Positions 58,706-64,000 of a DNA stretch of 64,000 nt are shown here, one piece after another. The stretch is taken from the NCBI GenBank assembly GCA_019637315.1, contig JAHBVU010000001.1:62001-126000 (forward strand), written 5' to 3'. The first letter of the stretch is position 1. Each line of letters starts with the position of its first letter. The DNA is from Gemmatimonadales bacterium (GTDB lineage Bacteria > Gemmatimonadota > Gemmatimonadetes > Gemmatimonadales > GWC2-71-9). Made by a program: the position numbers and the translations under genes. The notes below the pieces were generated by a model. The model was not told where the DNA came from. It did not search any database and was given only the letters and a program-made list of their open reading frames with translations.

Positions 58706-60061
58706 ATGCGCTCGACCTGGCTGACGGTGCGGATTCTTCTTACCCTGTCGGTGTTGGGCGCGCCGGCAGGGGCCGGGCGTGCCCAGAGCAATCCTCCTTC
58801 CGACCCGGTCGCACGATTCGCCACTCGGATGACCATTCCCTCGAGTCGTCTGGGCGAAACTCGCGACCTCGATGTCTGGGTACCCCGGTCGTATGCAGAG
58901 GGCACCCGACGCTACCCCACGCTCTGGGTCCTCGATGGCGAGGCCTACCTGCTTTCGGCGGCAGGCGCGGTCCAGTCGATTGCCAATGCCGAACGGATGC
59001 CGGAGATGATCGTGGTCGCGGTCAGAAACCGGGATCGTGCCCGGGATCTCACACCACGGTTGGTCCGCACCAGTGCCCCGCCGGAGGGAATGCCGACTTG
59101 GGGCGGCGGGTCTTCGTTTCTTGCGTTTCTGCAGTACGAGGCGGTTCCGGCGGTGGAGAGCGCCTTTCGCACTGTGCCCTTTCGCACTATCGTCGGCCAC
59201 TCCCTCGGTGGGCTGTTTGCGATGTGGTCGACGATCGAGGCACCAGGCCTGTTCCGCGCGAGCCTGATGCTCGATCCGGCGTTGTGGTGGGACAATCGGG
59301 CGGTACCCGAGGCGGCCATTGCGTCAATGACGGCGCATCCCGAACGGATCCATCGGCTGGTGAGCATCGAGAACCCTGGCCAGGATGGGTGGCGCCCCGA
59401 CTGGAGCAGGTTGATGGATGCACGAGCGCAGGGGGTTCGCGCCGACCTGGTCAATCTCGAGGGCGAATCGCACGGGTCGATGTTTCATCTTGGCGTCTAT
59501 CGAGGTCTGCTGACGCTGTTTGCCGATTGGGTACCGGAGATGCGATACGACGCCAGCCGCGCAACCGAGGCGCCATTGGAAGAGCAGTATGCTCGCTTGA
59601 GCCGTGAGTTGGGATATCAGGTCCCGGTACCCTCGGCCGCACGTGAGGAAGTGCGGCGTCGTGCCGCCGGCGTCGTTGCTGAGCGGGCGCCGAAGGTTGA
59701 TCCCGTCGCCGCCGGGCGATTGTCCGGTCGGTGGGAGGGGGTGTTGCGCACTGACCCGGGCGAGCCCATCGAGATCCGGTTCGAGTTCGTTGCCGGTGCC
59801 GACACGATGATCGTCACGCCTACTGCCCGCGGACTGGCGGTCGGGGGCGGCGACCTGCGAGGTGCGCCGAGCCCAGTCAGCATCGTGGGCGATACGGTGC
59901 GGTGGGAGGAACGGCGCGGCGCGGCCATGCGGTACCTCCATGTCGGGCGGCTGGACGCTGCGGGGCGGTTGGTTGGGACCGTCACACCCCAGGGCGGCCC
60001 CCCTCTCCCTGCCGGCTTTACGGCACCCAAGGTCACATTCGAGGTGAACCGGGTGCCGTGA
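58706..60061 (+). CDS. Exported alpha/beta-hydrolase (esterase D/IroE-like) with C-terminal beta domain
   Basis: A 451-residue product with a signal peptide (residues 1-27, ending GRAQS). Esterase core: TLWVLDGEAYL, nucleophile elbow GHSLGG (Ser166), LDPALWWDN, and a late His in LEGESHGSMFH. The core resembles the esterase at 17545. From about 340 a further beta-rich domain (GRLSGRWEGVLRTDPGEP... TVTPQGGPPLPAGF) is added, of unknown role. Start ATG 58706 was chosen for the signal peptide; the frame is open upstream. Convergent with the small lipoprotein gene, with a structured spacer between. Confidence 0.82.
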   Translation: MRSTWLTVRILLTLSVLGAPAGAGRAQSNPPSDPVARFATRMTIPSSRLGETRDLDVWVPRSYAEGTRRYPTLWVLDGEAYLLSAAGAVQSIANAERMPEMIVVAVRNRDRARDLTPRLVRTSAPPEGMPTWGGGSSFLAFLQYEAVPAVESAFRTVPFRTIVGHSLGGLFAMWSTIEAPGLFRASLMLDPALWWDNRAVPEAAIASMTAHPERIHRLVSIENPGQDGWRPDWSRLMDARAQGVRADLVNLEGESHGSMFHLGVYRGLLTLFADWVPEMRYDASRATEAPLEEQYARLSRELGYQVPVPSAAREEVRRRAAGVVAERAPKVDPVAAGRLSGRWEGVLRTDPGEPIEIRFEFVAGADTMIVTPTARGLAVGGGDLRGAPSPVSIVGDTVRWEERRGAAMRYLHVGRLDAAGRLVGTVTPQGGPPLPAGFTAPKVTFEVNRVP

Positions 60062-60079
60062 CGGTAGTGGCAGGGAGCG

Positions 60080-60138
60080 GTCAGGGTGCACTTCGCGCGG
60101 GGCCGTGACTCCGAGCTGGCGGAGTCGCTGACCCTGAC
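60080..60138. terminator. Nested hairpins between convergent genes, probable two-way terminator
   Basis: Outer arms GTCAGGGT 60080-60087 and ACCCTGAC 60131-60138, inner stem GACTCCG 60107-60113 and CGGAGTC 60120-60126 with a 6-base loop. Situated between the esterase (ends 60061) and the lipoprotein gene (ends 60180). Confidence 0.5.
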
Positions 60139-60179
60139 GGTGTTGGGTGTTTGCAAGCTGCGCTACGGGCGGCATCGAC

Positions 60180-60641
60180 TCAGAACGTGACGTCGAACGC
60201 ACCCTCGGTCACGACCTTGTTGCCGGTGGCTCCGGTGCCGGCGAGCGGGCCTGCCGTGAACTGAAAAGTTCCCTTGGCTCCGGTGGCCGAGATCGACGTC
60301 ACGGTGAGGCTGCCACTTCCGAGGGTGATTGCGGCCTGCCAGCCGGCCGATCCGGTCACGAGAGAAAAATTGGTCGGGCTGGTCGGTCCGACAGTGAAGG
60401 TGCCGGGGGCTGCCACCTGACCTCCGAGTCCGATGGTTCGCCCCTGTCCGTCGGTTCCGGCAACGGCCAGGATGCCGCCCGAATAGGTCGCGGCAATCGC
60501 GACGGTCGCGCTGAAGGCCGATCCATCGATCTTGGCGCTGAATGACCCGTTGGCGAGTCCGGGCCCGGCCGGGTCGGACCCGCATCCCATCATCACCGCC
60601 GCCAGCGCCAGACCTGCCAGATCCGCGAACTTTGCCCGCAT
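60180..60641 (-). CDS. Small DUF6252-like lipoprotein
   Basis: A 153-residue product with lipobox VMMGC (about residues 16-20). The mature part begins GSFSAKIDGSAFSATVAIAATY, like the DUF6252 opening where a beta sandwich starts with an AkidG motif, and continues as Gly/Thr/Ser-rich beta strands (TFTVGPTSPTNFSLV, GSLTVTSISATGAKGTF). Surface or periplasmic; role unknown. AGGAG six bases before ATG 60641 sets the start. It is divergent from the ECF sigma factor gene, 129 bases away. Confidence 0.65.
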   Translation of the reverse strand: MRAKFADLAGLALAAVMMGCGSDPAGPGLANGSFSAKIDGSAFSATVAIAATYSGGILAVAGTDGQGRTIGLGGQVAAPGTFTVGPTSPTNFSLVTGSAGWQAAITLGSGSLTVTSISATGAKGTFQFTAGPLAGTGATGNKVVTEGAFDVTF

Positions 60642-60770
60642 GGGACACTCCTGTTGGGTGAGAAGTTGGTCCCCCCTCTCGACGGGACCTTGCAACGTGA
60701 GTAGCGTTGACTCCTGGCTTCAACCGAAGCCGTGGTATCTCTCATTGCGTCGCGGGGCGGGAAAACCGTC

Positions 60771-61304
60771 ATGACCTCAAGCAACCCCGACCGCGAGGCT
60801 GTGGACCGGCTGTTCACGGCCGCGTACGAGGAACTTCGGCGCTTGGCGGGAGCAGTCCGCCGCGGTGAGCGGGGTGTCACTTTGAGCCCGACTGCCCTGG
60901 TCAACGAAGCTTGGCTCAAGCTGGCCGCCTCGCCGCCCGCTGGCGTCGAGTCGGTGCTTCATTTCAAGCGGGTTGCCGCGCGAGCGATGCGGCAGGTGCT
61001 GATCGAGGCCGCGCGCCGTCGGACGGCAGACAAACGAGGCGGTCCGGACGTTGCCCTGGTCACCTTCGATGAGTCCCTCGAACTTGCGCCTGCCTCGGGT
61101 GGCGACCTGCTCGAGCTCGACTCCGCCTTGGAGTCGCTCGCTCGTCTGAGCGCCCGGCAGGCCGCGCTGGTCGAGCTCCGCTGCTTCGGCGGTTTCGATA
61201 TTCCAGAGTGCGCAGCGATGCTCGATGTTTCGGAAGCCACTCTCTCCCGGGATTGGCGATCGGCACGGGCCTGGCTGGCCGTTGAACTCGAGCGCGGGAA
61301 ATAG
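60771..61304 (+). CDS. ECF-type RNA polymerase sigma factor, Acidobacteria/Gemmata subfamily
   Basis: A 177-residue factor of the TIGR02999-like group. Region 2 spans about 10-75 (LFTAAYEELRRLAGAVRRGE, SPTALVNEAWLKLA, FKRVAARAMRQVLIEAARRR) and region 4 about 115-172 (LARLSARQAALVELRCFGGFDIPECAAMLDVSEATLSRDWRSARAWL). No anti-sigma gene is adjacent; members of this group usually stand next to a Ser/Thr kinase, as here 5 bases downstream, and may be controlled by phosphorylation. ATG 60771 is preferred to GTG 60732, which would add 13 residues. Confidence 0.87.
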   Translation: MTSSNPDREAVDRLFTAAYEELRRLAGAVRRGERGVTLSPTALVNEAWLKLAASPPAGVESVLHFKRVAARAMRQVLIEAARRRTADKRGGPDVALVTFDESLELAPASGGDLLELDSALESLARLSARQAALVELRCFGGFDIPECAAMLDVSEATLSRDWRSARAWLAVELERGK

Positions 61305-61309
61305 CTCCC

Positions 61310-63943
61310 ATGAGCGCCGAACGGTGGAACCTGGTTCAGAGTCTCTTTCACCGGGCGGTGGACCTGCCGGAGGCAGCCCGCGACGGGTACCTCGCTGAAC
61401 AGTGCCGCGACGACCCGAGCCTAGAGGCCGAGGTCAAAGCGCTGCTGGCGGCTGACGCACGGGAGTACACGCCGGTTGACCGACCGGTCGCCGCCATCGC
61501 GGAAGAACTCTTTGCCAACTCATCAGCGGACCTGGCAGCCCACCGATTCGGTCCGTACCGGATTGCCGCCTTGCTGGGCGAGGGTGGGATGGGCGTGGTG
61601 TATCTCGGCGTTCGGGACGATCTCGATACCAAGGTCGCGATCAAGATCCTTCGCGACGCCTGGCTCTCGCCTGTGCGCCGGGAGCGGTTTGCCAGTGAAG
61701 AACGGCTGCTGGCCCGGTTGAGCCATCCGGCAATCGCGGCGCTCCATGACGCGGGCACGCTGCCCGATGGGACGCCCTGGTTCGTGATGGAGTACGTCGA
61801 GGGCGTGCCAATCAATGAGTACTGTCATAGTCGCCCCACCTCCTTGGGGGAGCGACTTCGGCTTTTCCGGTCAGTGTGTGAAGCGGTCGGGCACGCCCAC
61901 CGACACGCCATCGTGCACCGCGACCTCAAGCCTTCCAATGTTCTGGTGACGAACGACCGTCGGGTCAAACTGCTCGATTTCGGCATTGCCAAACAGCTCG
62001 AAACGTACGACAACCCCACGGTGACAACCCGCACCGGTCTGCGGATGATGACACCAGCGTACGCTGCACCGGAGCAGTTCCGCGGCACGGGTGTTGGGCT
62101 CTACACCGACATCTACTCGCTGGGCGTCGTGCTGTACGAGCTGCTGGCGGGGCGGCTTCCGTTCGATCTCACCGACAAGAACTCCGCTGAAGCGGCGGCC
62201 CTGATCGCCGCGGGCGACGCAGCAAAGCCTTCGGCGGTGGCTCGGCTGCAACCTGACGGCGGTGATCGGATCGCCAGCCGGGGGGCGTGGGCCGACCTCG
62301 ATGTGCTGTGCCTCAAGGCCATGCACCCCGACCCCGAACGCCGCTATCCCTCGGTCGAGGCGCTGATCCGTGACATCGATCATTTCCTCGACGGCGAACC
62401 CCTCGAGGCGCGCCCCGACGCGATGGCGTACCGGCTGGCAAAGTTCGCGAGTCGGAACTTGCGGGCGGTGTCGATTGGCTTGGGCGCGCTGGTCGTCGTT
62501 GCGGTGTTGGTGGCCTTCTATACCATACGGCTCGCCGCCGCACGGGATCGGGCCGTGGCGGAGGCCGCGCGGACCGAGCGCATTCAAGAGTTCACGATGC
62601 GGCTGTTCGAGGGGGGTGACGAATCGGTCGGGCCCGCCGACAGCCTCCGGGTGGTGACCTTGCTCGACCGGGGTCTGCGGGACGCGCGAAGCCTCGAGGC
62701 CGACGCTGACACGCAATCAGAACTGTATCTGACGTTAGGCAGCATCAGCCAGAAACTCGGCAAGCTCGATCGTGCCGATACGCTGCTGAATGCCGCGGTG
62801 TCCAAGCGGCGGGTGCTCCATGGAGATGATCACCCGGATGTGGCCGCCGCGCTGATCGAGTTGAGCGCGCTCCAGGCCGCGAAGGCGGACTTTCCCGCCG
62901 CGCTGGCCACGGCGCGCGAGGCGGTTGCCATCGCCGATCGAACCACGACGCCGAGGCACCCGGTTCGGGCACGGTCCCTCGCAGCGTTAGGCAAGGTGTT
63001 CGTGCTGACCGGCACCTACGACTCGGCGATTGTCACGCTCGATCGAGCGGCCAGTCTCATGGCGGGTGATTCGAGCCGCATGGTCTTCGTCAGCACGTTG
63101 AGTGAACTCGCCAACTCGCACTTTTACGCCGGTCACTACCCAGTGGCGGATGGACTGTACCGGCGCATTCTCGTGATGTCGAAGGCCCTCTACGGCGACC
63201 GCCACCCGCATATCGGCGACGACCTCATCAATCTCGGCGCGGTGCAGTTCGAACAGGGCAACGTCGTCGAGGCGGAACGGTACTACCGCGAAGCCCTCGG
63301 CATTTTCCGCGGCTTCTATGGCGTGGCAAACGCGGAAACGGCGTCTGCGGAAACGATGCTCAGCAGGGCACTGGTCAGTTTGGAGCGTTACGACGAAGCA
63401 ATCGTTCTGGTTCGGCAGGCGCTTGCGACCTACGAAACGATCTACGGCAAGGTGCATCCCCGGGTGGCGTCCGCCGTCAACGAGGTCGGTCGGATAGCCC
63501 TCCGGCAGAATCGGTACGATGAGGCCCGGGCGTCGTTCGAGCGGATGACGGCCATTTATCGAGAGGTCTATCACGACAGGCACTACCAGATCGGCGTCGC
63601 GATGTCGAATCTGGCCGGAGTCTATCAGGCCGAGAAGCAGTACGACGAGGCGATTCGGCTGATGCGCGAGGTGCTGAAGCGATATGCCGACGTGCTCGAG
63701 CCCGATCATCAACTCGTCGGCATTGCCGACATTCGGCTGGGCCGCATTCTGCTCGGTGCCGAACGCTATGCGGAGGCTGAACGGGCTTCGCTTGCCGGGT
63801 ACGAGATTCTGATGAAGCAGGCAGCGCCGCCGAAAGTCTGGCTCGACTACGCCAGGGCCGACCTGGCCGCCGATTACAAAGCGCTGGGCCGGCTGGACGA
63901 GGCCAAGCGCTTCGAGGCGGAGCTGACAGCGACTCCACGCTGA
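61310..63943 (+). CDS. Membrane Ser/Thr protein kinase with TPR sensor domain
   Basis: An 877-residue protein. Residues 1-80 form a helical lead region (ERWNLVQSLFHRAVDLPEAAR), typical of kinases paired with ECF factors. Kinase domain about 80-360: G90-E-G-G-M-G95, Lys112 (VAIK), H203-R-D205-L-K-P-S-N, LDFGIA and TPAYAAPEQF. One transmembrane helix about 384-407 leads to an outer region of some 450 residues with tetratricopeptide repeats (e.g. LGAVQFEQGNVVEAERYYREALGIF, LAGVYQAEKQYDEAIRLMREVL). Probably senses an external or envelope signal and phosphorylates the sigma factor coded just before it. Confidence 0.9.
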   Translation: MSAERWNLVQSLFHRAVDLPEAARDGYLAEQCRDDPSLEAEVKALLAADAREYTPVDRPVAAIAEELFANSSADLAAHRFGPYRIAALLGEGGMGVVYLGVRDDLDTKVAIKILRDAWLSPVRRERFASEERLLARLSHPAIAALHDAGTLPDGTPWFVMEYVEGVPINEYCHSRPTSLGERLRLFRSVCEAVGHAHRHAIVHRDLKPSNVLVTNDRRVKLLDFGIAKQLETYDNPTVTTRTGLRMMTPAYAAPEQFRGTGVGLYTDIYSLGVVLYELLAGRLPFDLTDKNSAEAAALIAAGDAAKPSAVARLQPDGGDRIASRGAWADLDVLCLKAMHPDPERRYPSVEALIRDIDHFLDGEPLEARPDAMAYRLAKFASRNLRAVSIGLGALVVVAVLVAFYTIRLAAARDRAVAEAARTERIQEFTMRLFEGGDESVGPADSLRVVTLLDRGLRDARSLEADADTQSELYLTLGSISQKLGKLDRADTLLNAAVSKRRVLHGDDHPDVAAALIELSALQAAKADFPAALATAREAVAIADRTTTPRHPVRARSLAALGKVFVLTGTYDSAIVTLDRAASLMAGDSSRMVFVSTLSELANSHFYAGHYPVADGLYRRILVMSKALYGDRHPHIGDDLINLGAVQFEQGNVVEAERYYREALGIFRGFYGVANAETASAETMLSRALVSLERYDEAIVLVRQALATYETIYGKVHPRVASAVNEVGRIALRQNRYDEARASFERMTAIYREVYHDRHYQIGVAMSNLAGVYQAEKQYDEAIRLMREVLKRYADVLEPDHQLVGIADIRLGRILLGAERYAEAERASLAGYEILMKQAAPPKVWLDYARADLAADYKALGRLDEAKRFEAELTATPR

Positions 63944-64000
63944 ACGACCATCCCCGGGTCGGAACCAGCCTGGTACGGCTCACTGGCGCACTCGTCACCA
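63944..64000. other. Window end, no gene recognised
   Basis: 57 bases after the kinase stop. Nothing identifiable; the following gene, if any, lies outside the window. Confidence 0.5.

Overview
The window is GC-rich, gene-dense bacterial DNA with many GTG starts and 1-4 base gene overlaps. It holds 49 protein genes (one cut by the left edge). I see no rRNA, tRNA, CRISPR array, insertion sequence or prophage. The mix of families points to Gemmatimonadota or a close relative: DUF5916 surface protein, MacB-like orphan permease, Acidobacteria-type ECF sigma factor beside a TPR protein kinase, ABC permease fused to an M1 aminopeptidase, and many lipoprotein serine hydrolases and amidohydrolases. 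This assignment is inference; no rRNA is present to settle it.

Layout. 1-4.6 kb: beta-CASP metallo-beta-lactamase RNase (partial) behind upp, a secreted protein with a DUF4159 protein, and a lipoprotein phosphodiesterase. 4.7-14.4 kb: two paralogous lipoprotein amidohydrolases (D-aminoacylase-like), a class C-like serine hydrolase, an ampG-type permease overlapping an indoleamine 2,3-dioxygenase gene, a class A beta-lactamase-like lipoprotein and a cardiolipin synthase-type protein. 14.4-28 kb: beta-propeller lipoprotein, NCS1 permease with a 37-residue membrane microprotein, esterase, DUF5916 protein, two more serine hydrolases, orphan MacB-like permease, DinB protein and small secreted or membrane proteins.

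28.3-33.1 kb: pafB-pafC-(RNase J-like), all overlapping by ATGA, behind a TATAAT promoter and divergent from an M55 D-aminopeptidase lipoprotein. 33.2-40 kb: branched-chain-amino-acid-type ABC importer (two ATPases, two permeases, binding lipoprotein) with an acyl-CoA synthetase embedded in the operon; its TTGACA-N16-TAGAAT promoter lies across a perfect inverted repeat. 40.1-44.5 kb: cysteine-rich Sel1-repeat lipoprotein translationally coupled to two ABC ATPase/permease pairs.

44.5-64 kb: methyltransferase, Tat amidase, Tat NAD-dependent epimerase, CocE-type hydrolase, two membrane proteins of unknown role, then dgdR/dgdA (2,2-dialkylglycine decarboxylase and its divergent LysR regulator) followed closely by an ABC ATPase and the permease-M1 aminopeptidase fusion. 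The window closes with an esterase, a small lipoprotein, and the ECF sigma factor-Ser/Thr kinase pair.

Themes. Many exported proteins would act on peptides, D-amino acid derivatives or muropeptides, suggesting a scavenging and cell-wall-turnover lifestyle. A recurrent start signal (TAnnnT, six bases, ATG) at five genes suggests leaderless transcripts are common in this organism.
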